Origin: Gemmatales bacterium | GTDB lineage: Bacteria; Planctomycetota; Planctomycetia; Gemmatales; HRBIN36 | Assembly: GCA_025055835.1 (NCBI GenBank) | Contig: JANWWR010000074.1 | Location: 1 to 56,303, forward strand | Direction of reading: 5' to 3' | DNA: 56,303 nt | Shown here: piece after piece, positions 43,725 through 52,431 of the stretch | How the letters are laid out: every line of letters begins with the position of its first letter | Position numbering within the stretch: the first letter of the stretch is position 1 | Notes under the pieces: model-generated | Told to the model about the DNA's origin: nothing | The model's database searches: none | What the model saw: only the letters and a program-made list of their open reading frames with translations | Program-made: the position numbers and the translations under genes

Positions 43725-45959
43725 GTGACGGTCAGTCGTGTCGAAAGGCAAATCGGCGGCAGCGTTCTCAGCATCGAAACCGGCAAACTGGCAAAACAGG
43801 CTCACGGCGCGGTGGTGGTCAGCTATCGGGACACCGCCGTGCTCGTCACCGCGGTCGAAGGTCCTCCCCTGGAGGGCCGCGATTTCTTCCCCCTCACCGT
43901 GGACTACCGCGAAAAGACCTATGCCGCCGGCAAGTTCCCCGGCGGATTCATCAAGCGGGAAGGCCGTCCCACCACCAAGGAAATCCTGACCTCCCGGCTC
44001 ATCGACCGACCGATTCGCCCGCTCTTTCCCGAGGGCTATCTCAACGAAGTGCAGATCATGGCCTCGGTCCTGTCCGCCGACGGCGAAAACGATCCCGACG
44101 TGCTCGCCATGATCGGGGCCAGTGCCGCTCTGCACGTCTCCCCCATCCCCTTCCGGGGACCGACCGGCGCGATCCGCGTCGGCCGGCGTGGCGGCGAGTA
44201 CCTCATCCTCCCGACCCTCAGCGAACTGGAGGAAAGCGATCTCGATCTGGTCGTCTCCGGCACGCGGGACAACGTCATCATGATCGAGGGCTTCGGCCGG
44301 GAGATTCTGGAAGAGGACATGGTCCGGGCGGTCCTCTACGCCCAGTCGCTGGTGGTCGAAGTCTGCGACATGATCGCCGAGTTGCGGAAGCTGCGGGGCC
44401 TCGGGCCGGTTGAGATTCCCCAACCCGAACCCAATCCGCTCGTGCCGGTCTTCCGCGAACGGTTCTACAACGACCTCCGCGAACGGAAACTCACGCCGGG
44501 CAAGCAGCAGCGGGCCGAGCGGGTCCAGGAACTCAAGGAAAAAATCCTCGCCGAGTTTGTCCCGCCGGACAATCCCCAGCCGCCATATACGCCGCAGCAG
44601 GTCCACGCCGCCTTCGACGCTCTGGAATACCGCGTCGTTCGCGATCTGATTCTGGAAGGCAAGCGGGTGGATGGGCGAGGTCCCCGGGACCTGCGGCCGG
44701 TCCACTGCGAGGTCGGCATCCTGGCCCGGACCCACGGCTCGGCCCTGTTCCAGCGGGGCGAGACGCAGGCGCTGGTCACGACGGTCCTCGGCACCGCCGA
44801 GGATGAGCAGATCGTGGATGGCATCGTCGAAGAGTACAGCAAGAAATTCATGCTGGACTACAACTTCCCGCCGTTCAGCGTCGGCGAGTGCCGTCCCATC
44901 CGTGGACCGGGCCGCCGCGAGATCGGCCACGGGGCCTTGGCCGAACGCAGCCTCGCCGCCGTCATTCCCCCGCCCGAGGAATTTCCCTACACGATCCGGG
45001 TCGTTTCGGACATCCTCGAATCGAACGGCTCCAGCAGCATGGCCACTGTCTGCGGCGCGACCCTGTCGCTGATGGACGCCGGCGTGCCCATCCGCGAACC
45101 GGTGGCTGGCATCTCCATCGGCCTGGTCAAGGAACCCGACCGCTACATCCTCCTGACCGACATCGTCGGCGACGAGGACCACTTCGGCGACATGGACTTC
45201 AAAGTCGCTGGCACCGGTCGGGGCATCACCGGCATCCAGCTCGACCTCAAGATTGACGGCATCAGCGAGGAAATCATCCGGGGCACCCTGGAACAAGCCC
45301 GCGAAGCCCGCATCCGCATCCTGAAGATCATGCTGGAAACCCTGCGGGCTCCACGCTCCGACATCAGCAAGTACGCGCCGCGGCTGCTCCACCTCAAGAT
45401 TCACCCGGAAAAGATCGGCCTCTTGATCGGGCCGGGCGGCAAGACGATCCGCGGCATCCAGGAACAGACCGGGGCCAAGATCGACGTCGCCGACGACGGC
45501 ACCGTGACCATCGCCTCCACCGATGCCAAGGCCGCTGAAGCCGCACGGGCCAAGATCGAGGCTTTGACCGAGGAGATTCGCGTCGGCCGCATCTACGAGG
45601 GCAAGGTCACGTCCATCAAGGACTTCGGGGCCTTCGTCGAGATCGTGCCCGGCAAGGAGGGCCTGGTCCACATCAGCGAACTGGATGACAAGTACGTCAG
45701 CCGCGTCGAGGACGTGGTCAATCTCGGCGACAAGATTCCCGTCAAGGTGATCGCCATCGACGCCCAGGATCGGGTCAAGCTGTCCCGCAAGGCGGCTTTG
45801 CGGGAATTGGCCGGCGGAGGGGAAGCGGCCGGCGAACGGCCCGGCGGAGAACGTCCGGGCGGCGACCGCGAACGGCCCCCGTCGGAGCGGGGTCAGTCCG
45901 GGCGTCGGCCGCAGCGGGAAGGCCGCGGGGGTCCGCGGGAATCCCGCGGGGATCGCTGA
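43725..45959 (+). CDS. pnp: Polyribonucleotide nucleotidyltransferase (PNPase)
   Basis: A 744-residue 3'-5' phosphorolytic exoribonuclease of the RNA degradosome. Two RNase PH-like domains are present, with FFPLTVDYREKTYAAGKFPGG early and TDIVGDEDHFGDMDFKVAGT in the active second domain. A KH domain starts near 557 (HPEKIGLLIGPGGKTIRGI) and an S1 domain near 620 (YEGKVTSIKDFGAFVEI). The tail after about 695 is Gly/Arg/Glu/Pro-rich and disordered, which may bind RNA or partners. The start is GTG with GGGAG seven bases upstream. It is downstream of rpsO. Length is typical apart from the tail. Confidence 0.98.
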   Translation: MTVSRVERQIGGSVLSIETGKLAKQAHGAVVVSYRDTAVLVTAVEGPPLEGRDFFPLTVDYREKTYAAGKFPGGFIKREGRPTTKEILTSRLIDRPIRPLFPEGYLNEVQIMASVLSADGENDPDVLAMIGASAALHVSPIPFRGPTGAIRVGRRGGEYLILPTLSELEESDLDLVVSGTRDNVIMIEGFGREILEEDMVRAVLYAQSLVVEVCDMIAELRKLRGLGPVEIPQPEPNPLVPVFRERFYNDLRERKLTPGKQQRAERVQELKEKILAEFVPPDNPQPPYTPQQVHAAFDALEYRVVRDLILEGKRVDGRGPRDLRPVHCEVGILARTHGSALFQRGETQALVTTVLGTAEDEQIVDGIVEEYSKKFMLDYNFPPFSVGECRPIRGPGRREIGHGALAERSLAAVIPPPEEFPYTIRVVSDILESNGSSSMATVCGATLSLMDAGVPIREPVAGISIGLVKEPDRYILLTDIVGDEDHFGDMDFKVAGTGRGITGIQLDLKIDGISEEIIRGTLEQAREARIRILKIMLETLRAPRSDISKYAPRLLHLKIHPEKIGLLIGPGGKTIRGIQEQTGAKIDVADDGTVTIASTDAKAAEAARAKIEALTEEIRVGRIYEGKVTSIKDFGAFVEIVPGKEGLVHISELDDKYVSRVEDVVNLGDKIPVKVIAIDAQDRVKLSRKAALRELAGGGEAAGERPGGERPGGDRERPPSERGQSGRRPQREGRGGPRESRGDR

Positions 45960-46034
45960 GGCGTCGGCGCGGTGCCACCGCTGATCTCAAGCGGCTCGCG
46001 GCTTCCGTGGGACCGCCTGGCACGGCACGCAGTC

Positions 46035-46751
46035 ATGAACAGTCAGCCCTCATCCTGTTCCCCCGCGTACGCCGAACTGGCCGAACTGGCGGGCCGACTC
46101 ATTCACGAAATCAAAAACCACCTCAGCACCCTGAGCATCAACTTGCAACTGCTCGGCGAGGATTTCAACGATCCGCAAAACCCCAAGGAACGCCGGGCAC
46201 GCCAGCGGATCGAGAAGCTCCAGCGGGAATGTCAGCGGCTCACCGACCTGTCCAACGACTTCCTTCGCTTCGCCCGGGTCGGTGAACTGGAACGGGTTCC
46301 CTGTTCGCTGGCGGAAGTCCTCGACGAGATGATCGACTTCTTCACCCCCACCGCCGCCCAGGCCAACATCACCATCCGCGCCTTCGTTCCCGCGGAACTT
46401 CCCCGGGTGGCCCTGGACCGGCAGATGTTCAAGCAGGCCCTGCTCAATCTCTTCCTCAATGCCCAACAAGCCATGCCGGAGGGGGGCGAACTGACCATTC
46501 AGGCGGAAAGCCGGGACGGCTCCGTGATCCTGCGGCTGATCGACACCGGCACCGGCATGACGCCGGAGGTGATGAGCGAGATTTTCAAGCCGTTCTTTTC
46601 GACCCGGCCGGGCGGCAGCGGCCTCGGTCTGCCGACCACGAAGCGGATCATCGAGGCCCACGGCGGCACCATCGGCGTGCAGAGCGAACCGGGTCGCGGG
46701 ACCATGTTCACCATCCAACTGCCCGCCGTGATCGAGCAAGAGGGCGGCTGA
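46035..46751 (+). CDS. Soluble histidine kinase (NtrB-like, no sensor domain)
   Basis: A 238-residue kinase made of only the HisKA and HATPase parts. The phosphoacceptor is H24 in GRLIHEIKNHLSTLSINLQLL. The N box is ALLNLFLNAQQAMPEGG, G1 is DTGTGM and G2 is GGSGLGLPTTKRIIEAHGG. There is no membrane segment or PAS domain, and no adjacent response regulator, so it must be guided by a partner protein. It follows pnp after 75 bases on the same strand. The ATG at 46035 has only a weak ribosome-binding site. The stop lies 10 bases from the convergent tatC stop, with the palindrome CGGCTAGCCG (46759-46768) across the join. Confidence 0.88.
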   Translation: MNSQPSSCSPAYAELAELAGRLIHEIKNHLSTLSINLQLLGEDFNDPQNPKERRARQRIEKLQRECQRLTDLSNDFLRFARVGELERVPCSLAEVLDEMIDFFTPTAAQANITIRAFVPAELPRVALDRQMFKQALLNLFLNAQQAMPEGGELTIQAESRDGSVILRLIDTGTGMTPEVMSEIFKPFFSTRPGGSGLGLPTTKRIIEAHGGTIGVQSEPGRGTMFTIQLPAVIEQEGG

Positions 46752-46761
46752 CTCGCGGCGG

Positions 46762-47853
46762 CTAGCCGGTGCGCTGCTCGGATTGGCCGTTCTGCGAAAC
46801 CGCCGCCTCCTGCCCCATCCAGATTTCCTCCCCCTCGGACACTTCGGAATAGGGCTTCACCGCCCACTTGCTCAGGACCACGCCCAGGGAGTAGAGGAAA
46901 ATCATGCTGCCCCACAGCATCATCAGGCTGACCGGGTCCACGGTTGGACCCAGGGCGGCGATGATCAGCATGCCGAAGGCGGCGTATTTCCAGCCGGCGA
47001 CGTACTGCTGCGGCTCGAAGACGCCGACCTTGGCCAGGAAGAGCATGACCAGCGGCGTCTGGAAGCAGATGCCGGCCAGCACCGGCACCAGGATGGCGAA
47101 GCTGAGCCACTCGTTGAGGCGGAAGTCCGGCTCCATGCCCATCCAGCGGTTGAAGTAGAGCAAGGCGTCCAGGGCATTGGGAATGATGATGAACTCGGAA
47201 ACGATCACGCCTCCCAGAAACAGGCCGAGGCTGAACGGCAAATAGATGTGGACGTACCGCTTCTCGTGGGGATACAACCCGGCCGCGACGAACGTCCAGA
47301 TCTGATAGAAGACCCACGGACTGCTCAGCACCAGCCCGGTGATGGCGCAGACCAGGAACCAGACGATGAACGCTTCCGTGGCGCTGAGGGTCTTCAGCGT
47401 CGGCCGCGGCCCCAGCTTGTAGTGCAACTGCTGCATGGCGTAGGCGAACTTGCCCGGGTCGCGCATCTGGACCGGCAGTTCGATCTCGGCGGCATCGTCG
47501 GCGGGGGGCTGGGCCTGTTCCAGACCCGGCGCGCCGCTGTGGCGAAGGGCTTCGAACAGGGCTTTAGGAGCGACCCGGAGCACCATCGGCACCGGGGCGT
47601 TCTCGGCCAGGTTGGGGTCCTGCTCCAGCTCCTTGAGGAACCTCTCGGCCCGTTCGTTGTAGTAGCGGAGCAGGGCGTCCTCCACCGGCTGGGCGATGAA
47701 GGCAACGACGTAATGCCCGAACAAAAAGCTGGCGAACAGCCCGATCAGAAAGCCGTACAATCCTCGCAGCAGGCAGCTCCGCAGTTCTTCGAGGTGATCG
47801 CCGAACGACATGCGGGTATCGGCGAAAAAATCATCGTCATCGTAGCGTTTCAT
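46762..47853 (-). CDS. tatC: Twin-arginine translocase subunit TatC, with enlarged first loop
   Basis: A 363-residue Tat receptor subunit that recognises twin-arginine signals of folded proteins. It begins DTRMSFGDHLEELRSCLLRG, the conserved N-terminal motif, and has the six helices of the family, with FVAAGLYPHEKR and the later PVLAGICFQTPLVMLFL. TatC is usually about 250 residues; here about 100 extra residues between the first and second helices (about 62-158) enlarge the first extracytoplasmic loop. The start at 47853 has GGAAAG upstream and a candidate promoter at 47918-47946. tatA/tatB are not in the window; the beta-CASP protein encoded 4.6 kb away is a likely client. Confidence 0.94.
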   Translation of the reverse strand: MKRYDDDDFFADTRMSFGDHLEELRSCLLRGLYGFLIGLFASFLFGHYVVAFIAQPVEDALLRYYNERAERFLKELEQDPNLAENAPVPMVLRVAPKALFEALRHSGAPGLEQAQPPADDAAEIELPVQMRDPGKFAYAMQQLHYKLGPRPTLKTLSATEAFIVWFLVCAITGLVLSSPWVFYQIWTFVAAGLYPHEKRYVHIYLPFSLGLFLGGVIVSEFIIIPNALDALLYFNRWMGMEPDFRLNEWLSFAILVPVLAGICFQTPLVMLFLAKVGVFEPQQYVAGWKYAAFGMLIIAALGPTVDPVSLMMLWGSMIFLYSLGVVLSKWAVKPYSEVSEGEEIWMGQEAAVSQNGQSEQRTG

Positions 47854-47917
47854 GCTGCTTTCCACCGTGAAGACACGTCGGCGAGACCACGCTTCGTTGC
47901 AGGCATGACCCAAGTTC

Positions 47918-47946
47918 ATCCTAGCAGCGGGCCATCGGGGCAACAA
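47918..47946 (-). promoter_or_regulatory. Candidate promoter for tatC
   Basis: On the minus strand, TTGTTG (47946-47941) and TAGGAT (47923-47918) are 17 bases apart, about 65 bases before the tatC start. The -10 is a four-of-six match and the -35 is weak. Confidence 0.35.
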
Positions 47947-47976
47947 GCAAGGCCGACTCCCTCGCCGGCTCCTCCG

Positions 47977-48708
47977 TCAGAAGTCGATCTGGAGGCCGTC
48001 CGCCGCCACGATCACGCCGGGAAAGGACGTCTCCGCCTGGTCCAGGCCGGCCGGGTCGTCTCCCGTCAGGAGCGGGTTGAAATGGGTCAGGCACAGCCGA
48101 CGCACCTCGGCCTTCCGAGCCAGCCGCAACACGTCGCTGACGACCGAATGGCCGGTCAGATCGGCCAGGTGCCGGAGGCGGTCGGGGAAGTTGCATTCGT
48201 GGATGAGCAGATCGACGCCGCGGACGAAGTCGGCATAGCGTTCCGAGCAGCGCGTGTCGGTGACGTAGGCGAGGCTGCGGTCGGGCCAGTCGAAGCGATA
48301 GCCGATGCAGGGCGTGCCGTGGTCCAGCGGACAGGTGCGGACACGGACGCCCTCGACCTCGAATTCCGGCTGCACGGGCTGGGTCCGATAGCGGAATTCG
48401 ACCGGAAACAGCAGCGAGCCGAACAGTTGCTTCCGAACCACGTCGAGATGTTCCGGCAGCGCGTGGACGGTGACGCTCTCCACGGGCTTTTCCCAGAGCA
48501 CGTCGAGCAGGAAAGTCAGCCCGGCGACGTGATCGAGGTGGACGTGGGTCAGGAAAACGTGCAGCCGGGGCGTGACCAGGTGGTCCCGGACGCGGAAGAA
48601 GCCGGTGCCGGCGTCGAGAACGAAGCCCTGGCTCGGCAGCATGCAGCAGGCGGTGTGCCGCGTTTCGTTGGGATGATAACCGGCCGTGCCGAGCATGCAC
48701 AGTCGCAT
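47977..48708 (-). CDS. Metallo-beta-lactamase fold hydrolase (RNase Z-like)
   Basis: A 243-residue metallo-hydrolase. Motif II is THVHLDHVAG (zinc ligands), preceded by GFVLDAGTG, and later motifs include a DHG, CIGYRFDW, YVTDTR and THFNP. The fold and order match RNase Z/ElaC-type phosphodiesterases, but it is shorter than tRNase Z (about 300) and the flexible exosite arm is not evident, so tRNA 3' processing is not certain. No signal peptide. The start at 48708 was chosen over 48741 because it fits the family N-terminus (RLCMLGTAG). It is divergent from hisI. Confidence 0.82.
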   Translation of the reverse strand: MRLCMLGTAGYHPNETRHTACCMLPSQGFVLDAGTGFFRVRDHLVTPRLHVFLTHVHLDHVAGLTFLLDVLWEKPVESVTVHALPEHLDVVRKQLFGSLLFPVEFRYRTQPVQPEFEVEGVRVRTCPLDHGTPCIGYRFDWPDRSLAYVTDTRCSERYADFVRGVDLLIHECNFPDRLRHLADLTGHSVVSDVLRLARKAEVRRLCLTHFNPLLTGDDPAGLDQAETSFPGVIVAADGLQIDF

Positions 48709-48742
48709 GGTCGTTTCCCGGATCGTTAGCTCGACGGGCAAG

Positions 48743-48771
48743 CTGCCGAGGGGCGTTTACAAAAGTATAAT
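48743..48771 (+). promoter_or_regulatory. Candidate promoter for hisI-hisG
   Basis: A perfect -10 TATAAT (48766-48771) lies 28 bases before the hisI ATG. Seventeen bases upstream is CTGCCG (48743-48748), a weak -35 match at three of six positions. The -10 element is the best in the window. Confidence 0.5.
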
Positions 48772-48798
48772 CCCCGACGAACACGCAGGGGAATTGCA

Positions 48799-49173
48799 AT
48801 GCTGGTGGACTTCGACAAAGCAGGGGGACTGATCCCCGCGATTGCGCAGGATGTAGCGACGGGAGAGGTTTTGATGCTCGCCTGGATGAACCGGGAGGCG
48901 TTCGAGGAGACGCTCCGCACCGGCCGGGCCTGCTACTTCAGCCGCAGCCGCAACAAGCTCTGGCGCAAGGGCGAAGAGAGCGGCCACGTTCAGGAAGTGC
49001 AGGAAGTGCTGGTGGATTGCGACAACGACACGGTGCTGCTGAAGGTCCGGCAGATTGGCGGGGCCGCCTGTCACACCGGCCACCGCAGCTGCTTTCACCG
49101 CCGCATCGAGAACGGCCAGTTGCACGTGGTCGCCCAGCGCGTCTTTGATCCTGCCGCCGTGTACAAGAAGTGA
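48799..49173 (+). CDS. hisI: Phosphoribosyl-AMP cyclohydrolase
   Basis: A 124-residue enzyme that opens the adenine ring of PR-AMP in the third step of histidine synthesis. It shows LAWMNREAF (27-35), the magnesium-binding DCDND (73-77) and the zinc cysteines C74, C91 and C98 ([10 protein letters not shown]). It is the monofunctional form, without the HisE domain. The ATG has GGGGAA upstream. It is followed by hisG after 45 bases. Other his genes are not in the window. Confidence 0.96.
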   Translation: MLVDFDKAGGLIPAIAQDVATGEVLMLAWMNREAFEETLRTGRACYFSRSRNKLWRKGEESGHVQEVQEVLVDCDNDTVLLKVRQIGGAACHTGHRSCFHRRIENGQLHVVAQRVFDPAAVYKK

Positions 49174-49218
49174 CCTCGTCCCCCATCGGGACCCGCAAAA
49201 TCCAGGGAAGCGAAGTCC

Positions 49219-50097
49219 ATGAGCGAACCGCTGTTGAAACTCGGATTGCCAGCCGGAAGCCTTCAGGAAGCGACCAGCGAACTGTTCCGCCGAGCCGGAT
49301 ACAAGATCACCTACACCAGCCGCAGCTACTATCCGCACATCGACGACCCGGAAATCCAATGCACGCTGATCCGCGCCCAGGAGATGGCGCGGTACGTTCA
49401 GGACGGCGTGCTCGACTGCGGCCTGACCGGCTACGACTGGATCGTCGAAACCGGGGCCAAGGTCGTCGAACTGGCTGAACTGGTCTTCAGCAAGGTCAGC
49501 CGACGGCCTGTCCGCTGGGTCCTGGCCGTGCCCAACGATTCGCCCATCCAGTCCGTTCAGGACTTGCAGGGCAAGCGGGTCGCCACGGAAGCGGTCAACC
49601 TCACCCGCCGCTGGCTGGCGGATCACGGCGTCACTGCTCAGGTCGAGTTCAGCTGGGGGGCCACCGAGGTCAAACCGCCCCGGCTCGCCGATGCCATCGT
49701 CGAAGTCACCGAAACCGGCAGCTCCCTGGCCGCCAACAACCTCCGCATCGTCGCCGAGGTCCTGCAAAGCACCACCCGCTTCATCGCCAACGAACAGGCC
49801 GTCAAGGACCCGTGGAAGAAGCAGAAGATGTCCGACATGGTCCTCATGCTCCAGGGAGCGATGGCCGCCGAGGGCAAGGTCGGACTCATGATGAACGTCC
49901 GCAAGGCCGACCTGCCCGCCGTCCTCAAAATCCTCCCCGCCTTGCAGACGCCCACGGTCACTTCCCTGGCCGATCCCGAGTGGGTGGACGTGCTGACCGT
50001 CCTCAGCGAAAGCGTGGTCCGGGTCATCGCTCCCAAGCTGAAGCAGGCCGGTGCTCGCGGCATCGTCGAGTTTCCGCTCAACAAGCTCATCGAATAA
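49219..50097 (+). CDS. hisG: ATP phosphoribosyltransferase, long form
   Basis: A 292-residue enzyme that starts histidine synthesis by joining ATP and PRPP. It begins [15 protein letters not shown] and has the PRPP-loop-like [17 protein letters not shown], typical of HisG. The C-terminal 80 residues form the ACT-like regulatory domain of the long form ([22 protein letters not shown]), so histidine feedback is expected and HisZ is not required. AGGGAAG lies upstream of the ATG. It lies 45 bases after hisI and converges with the next gene, whose stop is three bases away. Confidence 0.96.
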   Translation: MSEPLLKLGLPAGSLQEATSELFRRAGYKITYTSRSYYPHIDDPEIQCTLIRAQEMARYVQDGVLDCGLTGYDWIVETGAKVVELAELVFSKVSRRPVRWVLAVPNDSPIQSVQDLQGKRVATEAVNLTRRWLADHGVTAQVEFSWGATEVKPPRLADAIVEVTETGSSLAANNLRIVAEVLQSTTRFIANEQAVKDPWKKQKMSDMVLMLQGAMAAEGKVGLMMNVRKADLPAVLKILPALQTPTVTSLADPEWVDVLTVLSESVVRVIAPKLKQAGARGIVEFPLNKLIE

Positions 50098-50100
50098 CGG

Positions 50101-50739
50101 TCACAGCTTCTTCCAGCGGAGCACTTCCATCCACTGGTGCGGCTGCTCGACGACGACGCGGTTGAGGGTGTTGTCCCGATCAGCCAGCAGGGCCAGCCCG
50201 ACAGCCACGGGCCGTCGGCCCACCAGGGCCTTGCCCATGACCAGCACCCAGCGGGACAGGGGGTTCTCCGGGTCGGGACGCTGAGCGTGACGGCGGAAGG
50301 CGGCGACGAAGCCCTGGTGACTCAGTTGCGTCGGCCAGACGCGGATGCGCGGCTTGTCGGTTTTCAGCATCGCACTCAAGCCCGGCATGACCAGGTCGAG
50401 CAGTTGCCCGGCGTCCTCCTCCCGAACCTGCACCGATTCGGTCCCCAGCGGGGCCAGCACGACGAGCCGGACCCGCACCGGCAGATCGTACACGGTCAAC
50501 CGGCGATCCCCCCACAGGGCCGGGGGCGGCGGATAGCTGCCCAGGTCCTCGGTCAGATCGGGCAGCTCGACGACCCGCTTCCGCCGTCGGCCGAACAGCA
50601 GACTGGCCAATCCCGCCAGAATCAGGAGCGCTACGATGGCCAGCCCGGCCAGCACGAGAATCCATCCGCCCTCATTGAGGAAGGGCTGAAATTCCGGCGG
50701 CGCGGATTCGATCCACGGCTTGAGCGCGTCGGGCGGCAT
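50101..50739 (-). CDS. Membrane-anchored hypothetical protein
   Basis: A 212-residue protein with one membrane helix (about 25-48, GWILVLAGLAIVALLILAGLASLLFG), a basic stop-transfer stretch RRRKR, and a C-terminal cytoplasmic or extracytoplasmic domain of mixed alpha/beta type. The domain contains RLTVYDLPVRVRLVVLAP and RWVLVMGKALVGRRPVAVGLAL. I do not recognise a family. The start at 50739 has GAGGG at five-base spacing; an ATG at 50772 with AGGA is also possible. It converges with hisG and is divergent from the PD40 gene. Confidence 0.62.
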   Translation of the reverse strand: MPPDALKPWIESAPPEFQPFLNEGGWILVLAGLAIVALLILAGLASLLFGRRRKRVVELPDLTEDLGSYPPPPALWGDRRLTVYDLPVRVRLVVLAPLGTESVQVREEDAGQLLDLVMPGLSAMLKTDKPRIRVWPTQLSHQGFVAAFRRHAQRPDPENPLSRWVLVMGKALVGRRPVAVGLALLADRDNTLNRVVVEQPHQWMEVLRWKKL

Positions 50740-50822
50740 GATCTCCCTCGAAAACGTCGGCCTGGTGCCCATACAATGATCCTGACTCGCCGTCCGGCAA
50801 TCAAGCCATCGAGGAGCCTGCC

Positions 50823-51863
50823 ATGCATCTGCTTTTCTGTGTCCTGGCCCTGTCCTTCCAGCCTCCCGCTCAATCGCCCGCCGCTGACTGGCAGAAGCAG
50901 GAGACGGCCTATCTGAAGAACATCCGCCAGGTGACGTTCGACTTCGTCCGCGCCGGCGAGGGCTATTTCTCCCCCGACGGCAAGCAGATCATCTTCCAGG
51001 CGGAGGAAAAGGGCGACAACCCGTTCTACCAGATCTTCGTCATGGACCTGGAGAGCGGCAAATACCGCCGCGTCAGCCCGGGCGTGGGACGGACGACGTG
51101 TGCCTTCTTCCGGCCCGACGGCAAGAAGATCATCTTCGCCAGCAGCCATCTCGATCCGTTGGCGAAGCAGCGGCAGGCCGAGGAGTTCAAGCGGCGCGAG
51201 GAAGCGGCCCGGACCGGCCAGCGCCGCCGCTATGAGTGGGTCTTCGACGAGTACATGGACATTTTCGAGGCCAATCCCGACGGCAGCGACCTCAAGCGGC
51301 TCACCGACACCCCGGGCTACGACGCCGAGGGAGCCTATTCCCCGGACGGCAAGCAGATCGTCTTCTGCTCGCAGCGGGATGGCAACCTCGAACTGTGGAT
51401 CATGCATGCCGACGGCTCCCATCCGCGGAAACTCACGAACGCGCCCGGCTGCTACAACGGCGGACCGTTCTTCTCCCCGGACGGCAAGCGGGTCATCTTC
51501 CGGGCCGACCGGAAGAACAAGGACGAACTGCAAATCCACGTCATCAACGTGGACGGCACCGGCGAACGGCAGTTGACCGACATCAGCGGCGTGGCCTGGG
51601 CCCCATACTGGCATCCCGACGGCAAGCACATCATCTTCACCGCCGCCGAGCACAAGCCGATGCAGCGGCCCAACTACGACCTCTACCTGATGAACGTGGA
51701 CACCGGCGAGATGACCCGCATCACCTTCGCCCCGGGCCAGGACGTGCTGCCGGTCTTCAGCCCGGACGGCAAGAAGCTGATGTGGACCTCGACCCGGGAC
51801 GGCAGCCTGCCCGGCACGCAACTGTTCATTGCCGACTTCGTCATGCCCGGTCAGAAGAACTGA
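50823..51863 (+). CDS. Secreted TolB-like beta-propeller (PD40 repeats)
   Basis: A 346-residue exported protein. The signal peptide is LLFCVLALSFQPPAQSPA. The rest is a beta-propeller with PD40-type repeats, each with an SPDGK or related turn: FSPDGKQIIFQ, FRPDGKKIIFA, YSPDGKQIVFC, FSPDGKRVIFR, WHPDGKHIIFT and FSPDGKKLMWT, six blades. The full TolB N-terminal domain is absent. TolB-like propellers act as protein-binding modules in the periplasm. A basic, Glu/Arg-rich insert follows the second repeat (about 102-135). AGGAG precedes the ATG. Its stop is two bases from that of the OB-fold gene on the other strand. Confidence 0.87.
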   Translation: MHLLFCVLALSFQPPAQSPAADWQKQETAYLKNIRQVTFDFVRAGEGYFSPDGKQIIFQAEEKGDNPFYQIFVMDLESGKYRRVSPGVGRTTCAFFRPDGKKIIFASSHLDPLAKQRQAEEFKRREEAARTGQRRRYEWVFDEYMDIFEANPDGSDLKRLTDTPGYDAEGAYSPDGKQIVFCSQRDGNLELWIMHADGSHPRKLTNAPGCYNGGPFFSPDGKRVIFRADRKNKDELQIHVINVDGTGERQLTDISGVAWAPYWHPDGKHIIFTAAEHKPMQRPNYDLYLMNVDTGEMTRITFAPGQDVLPVFSPDGKKLMWTSTRDGSLPGTQLFIADFVMPGQKN

Positions 51864-51865
51864 CG

Positions 51866-52399
51866 CTAGCGTCTGCCGTTCGGCCTGGCTGCCGGCTCCT
51901 GCTCGCGCAGTTGTGACGGCACGTTGACAACGATCTCCGGCAGGTCCTGATAGAGCCGGACGCGGCCCTCGACGGTCACGGTCTTCTTGTCCAGCTTGCG
52001 GAGATCGTCGAGACCGCCGGGCCATTTTTCCCAGGCGGCCGAAGGGATGGTGATCTTGAAGCAGGTGCGGTGGTCCGGTCCCATGTTGAAGATGCAGACG
52101 CGACCCGACGGCGGAACGTAGATGGAATGCACCTTGCCGACGACCCGGACCGTCTTGCCCTGCTGGGCCTTCAGTTCCGCGACCTGCTCCGCCTTGAAGA
52201 GCCTGATTTCCTCGCCCTTCTCCGCGGCCGGTTCGTTCTTGGCCGCCTGCCGGTTGCCGGCGTGGTCGGCTTCAGGAGCCACTTTGCCGAAGGCCGCGGG
52301 ACGGACGCTGCGGGCCGAATTCTCGGACTGGAACTGCTCATCCTCCGGCGGACCGACCACGATCCCGACAGCGACCACGCACAACCAGCACGGCAGCAT
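51866..52399 (-). CDS. Secreted OB-fold (tRNA_anti-like) protein
   Basis: A 177-residue exported protein. A signal segment (LPCWLCVVAVGIVVGPP) is followed by an acidic, charged linker to about residue 65. The C-terminal domain, from AEQVAELKAQQGKTVRVVGKV through RVCIFNMGPDHRTCFKITIP and KLDKKTVTVEGRVRLYQDLPEIVV, has the five-strand pattern of an OB-fold of the tRNA_anti type, which usually binds nucleic acid. The ATG at 52399 has AAGGAG eight bases upstream. It is the last gene of a minus-strand unit, 32 bases after the beta-CASP gene. A role in holding nucleic acid for that protein is inference. Confidence 0.68.
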   Translation of the reverse strand: MLPCWLCVVAVGIVVGPPEDEQFQSENSARSVRPAAFGKVAPEADHAGNRQAAKNEPAAEKGEEIRLFKAEQVAELKAQQGKTVRVVGKVHSIYVPPSGRVCIFNMGPDHRTCFKITIPSAAWEKWPGGLDDLRKLDKKTVTVEGRVRLYQDLPEIVVNVPSQLREQEPAARPNGRR

Positions 52400-52431
52400 C
52401 GAATCCACTCCTTGCGATCACCAGGAAAACC

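Noticed and set aside
43581-45671. A 696-codon frame antisense to rpsO and pnp
   Set aside because: PNPase motifs are clear on the other strand; this is a GC-codon shadow.
46759-46768. CGGCTAGCCG palindrome as a bidirectional terminator
   Set aside because: The stem is too short and there is no T-run on either strand.
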